A stretch of 64,000 nucleotides of DNA from Streptomyces sp. NBC_00878. GTDB lineage: Bacteria; Actinomycetota; Actinomycetes; Streptomycetales; Streptomycetaceae. Below are positions 17,963 to 26,378 of this stretch, piece after piece. Position numbers and translations under genes: made by a program. Position 1 is the stretch's first letter, and every line of letters starts with the position of its first letter. The notes beneath the pieces are model-generated. The model was not told where the DNA came from. It saw only the letters and a program-made list of their open reading frames with translations, and did no database searches. The stretch lies in the NCBI RefSeq assembly GCF_026341515.1, contig NZ_JAPEOK010000001.1, positions 9,734,001 through 9,798,000 on the forward strand, written 5' to 3'.

Positions 17963-19087
17963 TCACCCCACCCGCACATCCCGCGGAGCGCGCGCCAACA
18001 GGCGCCTGATGTCGCGCACCGCCGCGCGCCCGGCGCGGTTGGCACCGATCGTGCTGGCCGACGGCCCGTACCCGACCAGATGGATCCGTGGATCGGCGAC
18101 CGCACGGGTCCCCTCGACAAGGATGCCGCCGCCGGGCTCGCGCAGCCGCAGCGGCGCCAGGTGGTCGATCGCGGCACGGAAACCGGTCGCCCACAGAATG
18201 ACGTCGGCGGCCACGGTACGCCCGTCGTCCCACGCCACGCCGTCCGGAGTGATCCGGTCGAACATCGGCAGCCGGTCCAGGACACCGTCCTCGATGCCCT
18301 GTCGGATCGCGTCGTTGAGCGGCAGCCCGGTCACCGACACGACACTCTTCGGCGGCAGCCCCTGACGGACCCGTTCCTCCACGAGCGCGACCGCCTCCCG
18401 GCCCACGTCCTCGGTGAACGGCCCCTCGCGGAACACCGGCGGCCGTCGCGTCACCCAGGTGGTTTCGGCCGCGTACGGCGCGATCTCCAGCAGATGCTGC
18501 GTACCGGACGCACCCCCGCCCACCACCACGACCCGCTGCCCGGCGAACTCCTCGGGACCCGGGTACTGGGCGGTGTGCAACTGCCGCCCCCGGAAGGTCT
18601 CCTGACCGGGATAGCGCGGCCAGAACGGCCGGTCCCAGGTGCCCGTCGCGTTGATCAGCGCCCGCGCCGACCACGTACCGTCGGAGGTCTCGACGAGCAG
18701 TCGACCCCCGTCACCCCCGTCACCGCGGTCGGCCTCGCGCACGGCGTTCACGTCGACCGGCCGCCGTACCCGCAGACCGAAGGTGCGCTCGTAGGTGTCG
18801 AAGTACTCCGCGATGACCTCGGAAGACGGCCGCGCCGGATCCGCGTCCGTCAGTTCCATGCCCGGCAGGGCGTGCATGCCGTGCACCTTGCCGTAGGTGA
18901 GCGACGGCCACCGGAACTGCCACGCCCCGCCCGGGCGCGGCGCGTGGTCCAGTACGACGAAGTCCCGCTCGGGCTCGAACCCGGTACGCCGCAGGTGAAA
19001 GGCGCTGGACAGTCCGGCCTGCCCGGCGCCGATCACGACGACATCGACTTCCCGCACTGCCCGCGCCTGCGCTCCGGTGTTGTTCAC
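17963..19087 (-). CDS. Flavin-containing monooxygenase-like NAD(P)-binding oxidoreductase
   Basis: A 374-residue protein with two Rossmann motifs, VVVIGAGQAGLSSA near the N-terminus (FAD) and VVVVGGGASGTQHL near residue 185 (NADPH), plus a DVILWATGF segment. This is the layout of FMO/Baeyer-Villiger-type flavoproteins. It is the last gene of the ssu operon on the minus strand, 114 bp after ssuD, so a role in oxidising sulfur compounds is plausible but not shown. GTG 19087 is the start; GGTGGAG lies 11 bases upstream. Confidence 0.8.
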   Translation of the reverse strand: MNNTGAQARAVREVDVVVIGAGQAGLSSAFHLRRTGFEPERDFVVLDHAPRPGGAWQFRWPSLTYGKVHGMHALPGMELTDADPARPSSEVIAEYFDTYERTFGLRVRRPVDVNAVREADRGDGGDGGRLLVETSDGTWSARALINATGTWDRPFWPRYPGQETFRGRQLHTAQYPGPEEFAGQRVVVVGGGASGTQHLLEIAPYAAETTWVTRRPPVFREGPFTEDVGREAVALVEERVRQGLPPKSVVSVTGLPLNDAIRQGIEDGVLDRLPMFDRITPDGVAWDDGRTVAADVILWATGFRAAIDHLAPLRLREPGGGILVEGTRAVADPRIHLVGYGPSASTIGANRAGRAAVRDIRRLLARAPRDVRVG

Positions 19088-19201
19088 GCTTCTACTAACT
19101 CCACCGATGGCGCGGATCTTCCCGCGCCCGCGCCCGCGACCGTGCCTGCGTCTGGGCCTGCCCCTGGGCCCTGCGTTCGTGCCCGAGTCCCCCGAGAGTG
19201 A

Positions 19202-20353
19202 CTAGCGCCCGCTCGCGACCAGGATCGGCGCGCCGGACGCGGGGACACGCGACAGCAACCCCCGCACGGCAAGTTCGGGAATGACGCCCTCCCCGAACCA
19301 GTACGCCTCCTCCAGATGCGGATACCCGGAGAGCACGAAGTGCTCGATGCCCAGCGCGTGGTACTCCTCGATCCGGTCGGCGACCTCGGCATGGCTGCCG
19401 ACCAGCGCGGTGCCGGCGCCCCCGCGCACGAGACCCACGCCCGCCCACAGGTTCGGGGAGATCTCCAGCCGGTCGGAGGAACCGCCGTGCAGTGCGAGCA
19501 TGCGCTGCTGCCCGACCGACTCGCTGCGGCCGAGCGCCGCCTGCGCGGCGGCGATGGACCCCGGATCGAGGTCGTCGAGGAGACGACCCGCCGTCCGCCA
19601 CGCCTCGGCCGACGAGTCCCGCGAGATCGTGTGCAGCCGTACCCCGAAGCGGACCGTACGTCCCTCGCGCTCGGCGAGCGAGTGAATCCAGTCGATCTTC
19701 TCCTTGACCTGCGCCGGCGGCTCGCCCCAGGTCAGATACACATCCGCGTGCCGCGCCGCGACCGGCCCGGCGGCCGCCGACGAACCGCCGAAGAAGATCT
19801 CCGGCAGCGGATCCGGTGGCAGTGCGGTCAGCCCGCCCTCGACCTGGTAGTGCGCCCCGTCGAAGTCGTACGGCTGCCCACCCCACACCCCGCGTACGAC
19901 GGACAGGAACTCGTCCGTACGCGCGTACCGTTGGTCGTGCCCCAGTTGGTCGCCGAAACGGCGCTGCTCGGTGGAGTCACCGCCGGTGACGACGTTCAGG
20001 AGCAGCCGGCCCCGGGTGATGCGCTGGTATGTAGCAGCCATCTGTGCGGCGAGCGTCGGCGAGATGACACCGGGCCGGAACGCGACCAGGAACTTCAGCC
20101 GTTCGGTGTGCTGAGCCAGCGCCACCGTGGTCAGCCAGGCGTCCTCGCACCACGTACCGGTCGGAGTGAGCACCGCCTCGAAGCCCAACTGCTCGGCCGC
20201 CTTGGCGATTTGGGCCAGATACTCGATGTCGGGCGCGCGCACCCCACTGACCGGCCGGGCCCGGTCGACGGGGTTGGCCGCGTACGCGTGCCGGTCCACG
20301 AGGGTGCGGCCGTCGCCGCCCGTCGGCAGGAACCAGTGCAGATGTACGGTCAT
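19202..20353 (-). CDS. ssuD: FMNH2-dependent alkanesulfonate monooxygenase
   Basis: A 383-residue bacterial-luciferase-like (LLM class) flavin-dependent oxygenase. SsuD-like sequence includes HWFLPTGGDGR at the N-terminus, RFLVAFRPGVISPTLAAQMA-type residues, GRLLLNVVTGGD, and the C-terminal FVLSGYPHLEEAYWFGEGV. SsuD releases sulfite from alkanesulfonates using reduced flavin. Its gene follows ssuA by 4 bp in an ssuC-B-A-D order, which supports the call. ATG 20353 was chosen because AAGGAG lies 10 bases upstream; upstream codons are Pro-rich and unlike the family. No flavin reductase (ssuE) is seen. Confidence 0.92.
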   Translation of the reverse strand: MTVHLHWFLPTGGDGRTLVDRHAYAANPVDRARPVSGVRAPDIEYLAQIAKAAEQLGFEAVLTPTGTWCEDAWLTTVALAQHTERLKFLVAFRPGVISPTLAAQMAATYQRITRGRLLLNVVTGGDSTEQRRFGDQLGHDQRYARTDEFLSVVRGVWGGQPYDFDGAHYQVEGGLTALPPDPLPEIFFGGSSAAAGPVAARHADVYLTWGEPPAQVKEKIDWIHSLAEREGRTVRFGVRLHTISRDSSAEAWRTAGRLLDDLDPGSIAAAQAALGRSESVGQQRMLALHGGSSDRLEISPNLWAGVGLVRGGAGTALVGSHAEVADRIEEYHALGIEHFVLSGYPHLEEAYWFGEGVIPELAVRGLLSRVPASGAPILVASGR

Positions 20354-20357
20354 GTCG

Positions 20358-21389
20358 TCACGACTCCTTGGAGGGGCGGGGAGTGGTGGTGGACGGCGGC
20401 AGGTCACTGTTGAAGCGGGTGTCCACGAAGTCGCCGAATTCGATCTTGCGCGGGATGAGCTTCAGGCTGGTGAACGCGTCCGCTATCTCCTGCTCGGAGG
20501 CGATGAGCGGCTTGTCGAGGGCCACCGGGATCCGGGTCGCGTTGGACCGCTTCACCGAGGCCAGCGCCACCTCGTAGGGCAGTCCGGTGTCCTTCGCCCA
20601 GACCTTGGCCCACTCCTCGGGGTGCTCGTAGACCCAGTCCTGCGCGCGCCGCAGCCGCTTCAGGTAGTCGCCGATGGCCGCGGCCTTCTTCTTGTCCTGG
20701 AGCGCTCCGGGCGCCGCCACCTGGAAGGTGAGACCGTTGACCACTTTGTCGCCGTCCGTCAGGACCCGGCCCTGGTCGGCCTGCAGCACCTGGGAGGTGT
20801 ACGGGTCCCACACCGCCCACGCGTCGACCTGGCCGGAGGTGAACGCGGCCAGCGCGTCGGCCGGTTGGAGGTACTTCACCTTGATGTCGCTCAGCGTCAG
20901 CCCGGCCGCTTCGAGCGAGGCGACCAGCTGGTAGTGCGCGGACGACCCCTGGGCGACGGCGACCGACTTGCCCTTCAGCTCCTCGGGCTTCTTCAGCTGC
21001 GAGTTCTTGGGGACGAGGATGGCGTCGCCCTTGGCCCTGCCTCGATAGCCCGCCACGATGCTGATCTTGGAGTTGGCACCGGCCGCGAAGACCGGCGGGG
21101 TGTTGCCGACGCCGCCGATGTCGACGGCCTTGGCGTTGACTGCCTCCAGGAGGGGCGGTCCGGACGTGAACGTCGACCATTTGATCTTGTAGTCGACGTT
21201 CTTGAGCTCTCCGGCCGCCCGCAGGACGGCCTCCGAACCGCCCTTCTGGTCACCGACGTTGAGGGTGAGGGATCCCTTCCCCTCGGTTCCGTCGCCCGCT
21301 GAGGTGCTGGCCGACGAGTTTCCGCCGCAGGCGGCGGCCAGCAGAGCCAGCGGGAGGAGCAGGGTGGCGGGGACGAGGTGTCGTCGCAT
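20358..21389 (-). CDS. ssuA: Aliphatic sulfonate ABC transporter substrate-binding lipoprotein
   Basis: A 343-residue lipoprotein with signal peptide and lipobox LAAAC (Cys about residue 21), followed by an NrtA/SsuA/TauA-type periplasmic binding fold. Typical segments are LNVGDQKGGSEAVLRAAGEL, VDIGGVGNTPPVFAAGA and SGQVDAWAVWDPYTSQ. It would capture sulfonates outside the membrane for SsuBC. Its stop is 4 bp before the ssuD start and it lies 62 bp downstream of ssuB. Confidence 0.92.
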   Translation of the reverse strand: MRRHLVPATLLLPLALLAAACGGNSSASTSAGDGTEGKGSLTLNVGDQKGGSEAVLRAAGELKNVDYKIKWSTFTSGPPLLEAVNAKAVDIGGVGNTPPVFAAGANSKISIVAGYRGRAKGDAILVPKNSQLKKPEELKGKSVAVAQGSSAHYQLVASLEAAGLTLSDIKVKYLQPADALAAFTSGQVDAWAVWDPYTSQVLQADQGRVLTDGDKVVNGLTFQVAAPGALQDKKKAAAIGDYLKRLRRAQDWVYEHPEEWAKVWAKDTGLPYEVALASVKRSNATRIPVALDKPLIASEQEIADAFTSLKLIPRKIEFGDFVDTRFNSDLPPSTTTPRPSKES

Positions 21390-21451
21390 GAGGATTCCGT
21401 TCGGTTGGTTCAGGTGAGGGCGGTGGGTTGGGACAGTTCGGTGGGGGGAGT

Positions 21452-22216
21452 TCAGGCGGCTTCGGCGGCGGTGTCGACGCCCAGCCGTTCCAGCAGCCCG
21501 GCGCGCAGTCCGGCGAACCGCGGGTCGGTGATGTCACGCGGACGGTCCAGCTCGACCTGGGTCTCGTACGCGATGACGCCGTCGTCCATCACGAGGACGC
21601 GGTCGGCGAGCAGCACCGCCTCCTCCACGTCGTGCGTGACCAGGAGCACGGCGCAGCCCCGGCGCTGCCACAGCTCGCCGACGAGCCGCTGCGCCTTGAT
21701 CCGGGTCAGCGCGTCCAGTGCGCCGAACGGCTCGTCGAGCAGCAGCAGATCGGGTTCGCGTACCAACGCGCGGGCCAGCGAGGCGCGTTGGGCCTCTCCT
21801 CCGGAGAGCGTCTTGGGCCAGGCGTTGGAGCGGTCGGTGAGGCCTACCTCGGTCAACGCCTGCTCGGCGACGGCGCGTTCGGGCTTGCCGGGCAGGCCGA
21901 GGAGGACGTTGCGCCACACCTTCTTCCACGGCATCAACCGGGGTGCCTGGAAGGCGACGGCCTTGCGGCGCGGCACGAGGACGGTGCCCTCGATGTCGCG
22001 GTCGAGCCCGGCGAGGATGCGCAGGAGGGTGGACTTGCCGCAGCCGCTGCGACCGAGCAGGGCCACGAACTCGCCCGGCTTGACGTCGAGTTGGAGGTTG
22101 TCGATGACGGCGCGGCCGTCGAAGGAGCGGGTCAGACCCTCGACGCGTACCGCCGAGGTGGCGGGGGCGGTCGTGGCCTTCTCTGTGGTCACCGGCCGGT
22201 GAACGTCGGTCGCCAT
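21452..22216 (-). CDS. ssuB: Aliphatic sulfonate ABC transporter ATPase
   Basis: A 254-residue ABC ATPase with Walker A GRSGCGKST, the NRT/SSU-type Q-loop region AVAFQAPRLMPWKKV, signature LSGGEAQRASLARAL, Walker B LLLLDEPFGALD and H-loop VTHDVEEA. It energises sulfonate import with SsuC and SsuA. The start overlaps the 3' end of ssuC by 28 bp, implying coupled translation. Confidence 0.93.
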   Translation of the reverse strand: MATDVHRPVTTEKATTAPATSAVRVEGLTRSFDGRAVIDNLQLDVKPGEFVALLGRSGCGKSTLLRILAGLDRDIEGTVLVPRRKAVAFQAPRLMPWKKVWRNVLLGLPGKPERAVAEQALTEVGLTDRSNAWPKTLSGGEAQRASLARALVREPDLLLLDEPFGALDALTRIKAQRLVGELWQRRGCAVLLVTHDVEEAVLLADRVLVMDDGVIAYETQVELDRPRDITDPRFAGLRAGLLERLGVDTAAEAA

Positions 22217-23085
22217 TGCAGCAGCAGCCTTTCGAGGGAGCGGACGATGAAGTCGGCGAGCAGGCCGAGGAAGGCGTAGACGATCAGGCAGACCACGATC
22301 ACGTCCGTACGCAGGAAGTCGCGCGCCTGGACCATCAGGAAGCCGATGCCGGCGTCCGCGTTGATCTGCTCGGCGAAGACCAGAGCCAGCCAGGCGATGC
22401 CCAGCGAGTAGCGCAGACCGGTCATGGCACCGGGCAGGGCACCCGGCAGGACGACATGCCGTACGAGCCCCCAGCGGGACAGGCCGAGGGACTCACCGGC
22501 CTCGATCAGCTGGGAGTCGACGCCGCGGATACCCGCGTACACGTTGAGGTAGAGCGGGAAGGACACGCCCAGCGTGATGATCGCGACCTTCGGGGCCTCG
22601 CCGATACCGAACCAGATGATGAACAGCGGGATCAGACCGACGAACGGCACGGTCCGCAGCATCTGGACGCTCGCGTCGACGAGGTCCTCGCCGATCCTGA
22701 ACAGGCCCGAGACCAGGGCCAGTCCGGTGCCGACGACCGTGCCGAGCAGGAGCCCCACCGCGACGCGCTGGAGCGAGACACCCATCGCGTTCGGCAGCGA
22801 CCCGTCGGAGACCAGATCGCCTGCCACCCGCGCGATGGTGCCGGGCGAGGCCAGGACGTCGGACGTCAGCACGCCCGTACTGCTGAGGACCTGCCACAGG
22901 GCGAGCAGCAGTACGGGGCCGGAGGTGCGGCGCAGCCAGCGGGGGACGCGGGCGCGGCGGGTCGAGGCGGGGACGATGGGTTCGAGTTCGGGCACGGCGT
23001 GCGCGGTGGACTTGGCGGACGCCTGATCTGATATTCCCGAAATATCGGGTTCACGAGAGTCCGGCGGGGCATGGCTGATGCTCAT
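22189..23085 (-). CDS. ssuC: Aliphatic sulfonate ABC transporter permease
   Basis: A 298-residue membrane protein with about six helices and a binding-protein-dependent permease EAA loop (AGESLGLSRWGLVRHVVLPGALP). VLASPGTIARV and RTVPFVGLIPLFIIWFGIGE are typical of SsuC/TauC. ATG 23085 is preceded by GTGGAG. It is the first structural gene, 216 bp after a cysteine-ending leader peptide ORF, which suggests sulfur-responsive attenuation. Confidence 0.92.
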   Translation of the reverse strand: MSISHAPPDSREPDISGISDQASAKSTAHAVPELEPIVPASTRRARVPRWLRRTSGPVLLLALWQVLSSTGVLTSDVLASPGTIARVAGDLVSDGSLPNAMGVSLQRVAVGLLLGTVVGTGLALVSGLFRIGEDLVDASVQMLRTVPFVGLIPLFIIWFGIGEAPKVAIITLGVSFPLYLNVYAGIRGVDSQLIEAGESLGLSRWGLVRHVVLPGALPGAMTGLRYSLGIAWLALVFAEQINADAGIGFLMVQARDFLRTDVIVVCLIVYAFLGLLADFIVRSLERLLLQWRPTFTGR

Positions 23086-23301
23086 GAGGGCTCCACGGCA
23101 GGAGAGCGACGGAGGGCTGGGACGGGGCGGGCCGGCGGCGCGCGGGAAAGGCGCGAGGGGGTGTGCGGGAGGGGTGCGAGGAGCGCGCGGAGGAATGGGT
23201 GCGCGTCAGCGGCCCGGCGTCCGGCTCAGATCAGACGGGAGTGCGGGCGCAAGGGTGTGGGTGTGCCGAGGCGCAGGCAGGGTGAAGCAGGTGAAAGGGC
23301 G

Positions 23302-23385
23302 TCAGTGGCCGCGGCAACAGGCGGCGGAGGCCACCCGCAGCAGGTCGATGTGACCGCGCGTGGTGAGCATGACTGAACGCAACAT
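23302..23385 (-). CDS. Cys-rich leader peptide of the ssu operon (27 aa)
   Basis: A 27-residue ORF from ATG 23385 beginning MLRSVMLTTRGHIDLLRVAS and ending AACCRGH. It matches the short peptides, with tandem Cys codons near the end, that precede sulfur-assimilation genes in Streptomyces and mycobacteria. In mycobacteria such ORFs act as cysteine-responsive attenuators (established). Here the two Cys codons lie in the loop of an inverted repeat, GTGGCC (23305-23310) with GGCCAC (23329-23334). Ribosome stalling at these codons under cysteine starvation could thus change folding and allow ssu expression (inference). Confidence 0.82.
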   Translation of the reverse strand: MLRSVMLTTRGHIDLLRVASAACCRGH

Positions 23386-23539
23386 GCGGCCGAAAGTAGC
23401 CAGCTGGGCCGCCTACGGTCAATGGTGTCTCGCAGAGTGGACCTTGGGTATCACAAGGCGAGCGAGTGGGCTGTGCCGGTCGGATGGCGGTAGAGGGGTG
23501 CGGGGGTGCGGAATCCGGTGGATCGGCGAGGATTGGTTC

Positions 23540-23962
23540 ATGTCCGATGCCTTCACCAGCCGTGTACTGAACATCACCTCCGGATCCGGGGAGACGGTCG
23601 TCGACCTCACCCGTGAATGCGAGGCATTCCTCCGCGAGGCGGCGGGCGGTCGCGATGGCCTGCTCAACGTCTTCGTGCCCCACGCGACGGCCGGCGTGGC
23701 CCTCATCGAAACAGGTTCCGGCAGCGACGCCGACCTGCTCGCCGCCCTGCACGGCCTCCTTCCCGCGGACGACCGTTGGCAGCACCGTCACGGGAGCCCC
23801 GGCCATGGCCGCGACCACGTACTCCCGGCGATCGTGCCTCCGCACGCCACGCTGCCGGTGCTGGGAGGCCGTCTGGAGCTGGGGACCTGGCAGTCGGTGT
23901 GCCTGGTCGACACGAATCGCGACAATCCAGACAGGCGAGTCCGGTTGTCGTTCCTCGGTTGA
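23540..23962 (+). CDS. YjbQ family protein (UPF0047)
   Basis: A 140-residue single-domain protein with the YjbQ signature: NVFVPHATAGVALIETG, a DLLAALHGLLP helix, and HRHGSPGHGRDHVLPAIVPP followed by LELGTWQSVCLVDTN. The conserved His residues in PHAT and GHGRDHV probably bind metal. The family is named a secondary thiamine-phosphate synthase because of a weak activity; the physiological role is unknown. ATG 23540 has GAGG at good spacing. It is divergent from the ssu leader. Confidence 0.88.
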   Translation: MSDAFTSRVLNITSGSGETVVDLTRECEAFLREAAGGRDGLLNVFVPHATAGVALIETGSGSDADLLAALHGLLPADDRWQHRHGSPGHGRDHVLPAIVPPHATLPVLGGRLELGTWQSVCLVDTNRDNPDRRVRLSFLG

Positions 23963-24239
23963 GGGGCGACGCATGATGACTGCGGGTGTGGTGTGGCGTC
24001 CGGCTGTGTCGAACGGGCAGGCGTTTGGGTTGGACAGAAGGGTGGATTTGGCGTTTCTTGCGGGCTGCTGAGGCAAGGCCCAGATCTCAAGTCGGCCTGC
24101 CGGTCTGCATGCCGATCCCGTCCCTCTGGAGGCTCGGGCGTCGGAGCAACAGTGGCAGGCTCCAGCCTCCGGACTCACCGGCTGAAGCCCAGGTCCCGCA
24201 TGCGGCTGCCGATCCTTCTCGCTCGGCGATGAGCCGGAA

Positions 24240-24610
24240 CTCGTCCTGGCGGCAGTCAACGGGGCGATGTGCGGGTGCTCTGGCAGGGCGAGCGATTGGC
24301 CGATCAGTGTCCCGGGGGCAGGGAGCCCCAACCCGTGCAGGTCGCGCTCCAGGGGGCGCAGCGTCAGCCCGGCCCGGCCGCAGCCATCAGCATGATGGCA
24401 AGGATGAAGGACGGGAAGGCGAGCGCGAGGTCCACCAGGCGCATCAGTGCCTGTTCGACGGCACCGCCCGCGTACCCGGCCACCGGCGAAGAGGAGTACG
24501 GCGGCCAGGACGAGCCAGGACGGACGGCCGGCCAGGACCGGGTCAGCCGACGGCGGCGTAGGGCGACGGCGCAGGGCGACGACGGACGGCCCGCGCGTGA
24601 CCGTGGCCAA
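24240..24610 (-). pseudogene. Remnant of a peptide-type ABC permease (DppC/OppC-like)
   Basis: Downstream of the binding protein, the minus strand carries pieces of a DppC-like permease in different frames. An N-terminal piece (ALRRRPTPPSADPV then RPSWLVLAAVLLFA) starts 7 bp after the binding-protein stop. A second frame resumes at GGAVEQALMRLVDLALAF and PSFILAIMLMAAAGPG, without the ~90 residues normally between them. A third has GQSLALPEHPHIAP, like the ARLIRGQSLALREHPHI region. An internal deletion and frameshifts make it nonfunctional. No DppB or ATPase gene remains. Confidence 0.7.
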
Positions 24611-24617
24611 CGACGCG

Positions 24618-26273
24618 TCAGACGCTGGCTTTCTCCATGTAGCACCGGTGGTTGGCCAGGGCGCTGGTGTTCATGTCCTTCACCTGAGAGCCGCTGACGA
24701 CGAGGTTGGTGAAGCAGGCCAGCATCGACAGCACCATGTACTCCTCCGCCCAGCGCCGCTGGATCTTCGTGTAGGCGGCGGTGCGCTTCTTGCCGTCGGG
24801 GAGGTTCTTGGCGGCGAACAGGTCGTCCGCGAGGGAGTCGGCGCCGTCGAGGGTGTCCATACCGGTGATCTTGGAGCCGTAGATGCCGGTGGGGCTGGCC
24901 ATGGCGCCGACCATGTCGTTGGCGTCGGGGATGTAGGTGTTGCGTTCCCAGATCATCAGGTCGTGGTACTCGTCGTCCGGGTCGAGGAGGCGGCCGAAGT
25001 AGGTGGCCGGGTCGACGGAGGTGGTCGCCACCTTGAATCCCACGTCGGTGAGGTTCTGGGCGATGATCTGGGCGGCCTTTGGGTGCCATGAGTCGCTGGC
25101 CGCCATGATCCGGATGGTGCGGCCTTCGGCGCCGGCCTCTTTGACGAGCCGCTTCGCCTGGGCGACGTTCTGGGTGCTGAGGTCGGAGAGGGCGGTGTCG
25201 TAGCCCTTCTGGGCGGGCGGGAGGGCGTAGCCCTTCGGCTCGCTGCCCACGCCGAAGAACGCCTGGCTGAGGATGGCCTTGCGGTCGACGGCGAGGTTGA
25301 TCGCCTTGCGCACCTTGATCTCGGGGATGCGGCGGGCGTCGATCATCATGATCGCGTCGGCGTTGTGCGGGGTGTCGTAGACGGTGACCGAGTCGTCCCC
25401 CCGTAGCTGGTCGGCCGCCGAGTACGGAGTGAACTGGGTCGCCGACACATCGCCGCTGAGCAGCGAGCTGACGATCGCCGAGGGGTCCTGGACCTGGCGC
25501 AGAACCAGGCGGTCGATGGGCGGTCTGCCCAGTCGGAAGCCGTCGAAGGCCTCCAGCGTGATCGACTGGCCGGAGGTGGCGGAGGCGAAGGCGAAGGGGC
25601 CGGTGCCGACGAGGTGCTTGCCGATGTCGGCGCCGTACTTCTCCAGTGCGGCCTTGGAGATGATGCGGCCGCCGATGTCGGACAGCCGGCCGAGCACCGT
25701 CCGGTCGGGCTGCTTGAGGACCATCTTCACGGTGAGGTCGTCCTCGGCGGTCAGCGAGGCGACGTTGGTGCCGAGGCTCGCCAGCGGCCGGGTGCCGCCC
25801 TTGGGGAGGGTCTTGTCCTCGGGGTCGAACTGCCGCCCCAGGCTGGCCAGTACGTCTGCGGAGGTCAGGGTGGTGCCGTCGTGGAACTTGACGCCTTCGC
25901 GGAGGGTGAAGGTGTACGTGAGCTGGTCGTCGGAGATCTTCCAGCTCTTGGCCAGGTCGGGTGTGGGTTCGTTGGTCTCGAAGGAGATGAAGGTCAGACC
26001 GCGGCAGATGCAGTCGACGGCCATCCAGTCGCCCAACGAGGTGTAGAAGGCAGGGTCGTTGACGGCGCTCGTGGCGTCGATGGCGAGGGTCAGCGTGCCA
26101 CCCTTGCCGCTTCCCCCGGCGTCGTCGGCCGCCGCACCGCAGGCGCTCAGCAGGGCGGGCAGCCCGAAGCCGACACCCACTCCGAGGAGCCCGGCACCCC
26201 TGAGCATGGTGCGGCGCGAGACCTCCGGCGTGGTGGAGCCGGGCGAGAGCGATCCATGTGAACGGTCCGGCAT
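24618..26273 (-). CDS. Family 5 (peptide/nickel-type) ABC substrate-binding lipoprotein, orphan
   Basis: A 551-residue binding protein with a probable Tat signal (SRRTMLRG, residues about 19-26) and lipobox LLSAC. The SBP_bac_5 body includes LAKSWKISDDQLTYTFTLREGVKFHDG, VGTGPFAF and KVRKAINLAVDRKAIL. It would bind oligopeptides or related solutes outside the membrane. ATG 26273 has AAGGAGG at ideal spacing. The adjacent permease is decayed, so it must use another transporter, serve as a receptor, or be on the way to loss. It shares an operator architecture with the lactonase gene upstream. Confidence 0.87.
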   Translation of the reverse strand: MPDRSHGSLSPGSTTPEVSRRTMLRGAGLLGVGVGFGLPALLSACGAAADDAGGSGKGGTLTLAIDATSAVNDPAFYTSLGDWMAVDCICRGLTFISFETNEPTPDLAKSWKISDDQLTYTFTLREGVKFHDGTTLTSADVLASLGRQFDPEDKTLPKGGTRPLASLGTNVASLTAEDDLTVKMVLKQPDRTVLGRLSDIGGRIISKAALEKYGADIGKHLVGTGPFAFASATSGQSITLEAFDGFRLGRPPIDRLVLRQVQDPSAIVSSLLSGDVSATQFTPYSAADQLRGDDSVTVYDTPHNADAIMMIDARRIPEIKVRKAINLAVDRKAILSQAFFGVGSEPKGYALPPAQKGYDTALSDLSTQNVAQAKRLVKEAGAEGRTIRIMAASDSWHPKAAQIIAQNLTDVGFKVATTSVDPATYFGRLLDPDDEYHDLMIWERNTYIPDANDMVGAMASPTGIYGSKITGMDTLDGADSLADDLFAAKNLPDGKKRTAAYTKIQRRWAEEYMVLSMLACFTNLVVSGSQVKDMNTSALANHRCYMEKASV

Positions 26274-26304
26274 GTGGGCCTCCTTGGGCGCCGATCCTCG
26301 GAAA

Positions 26305-26336
26305 CTGGATCTAATGTGTGCTGGATTGGATCCAAA
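26305..26336. promoter_or_regulatory. Paired GGATCC-type sites upstream of the binding-protein gene
   Basis: GGATCT (26307-26312) and GGATCC (26328-26333, inside the 10-bp palindrome TTGGATCCAA) are 21 bp apart, about two helical turns, upstream of ATG 26273. The lactonase promoter carries the same pair at the same distance, suggesting one shared regulator, perhaps a tetramer. The regulator is not recognisable in the window. Confidence 0.5.
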
Positions 26337-26378
26337 GTGAGCTTCACGGGTCACGAAATCCTTCTCGTGTCCCGGGAG

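Noticed and set aside
23963..24239. Small ORFs between the YjbQ gene and the permease remnant
   Set aside because: Frames on both strands are short, overlapping and have no ribosome sites or recognisable domains.
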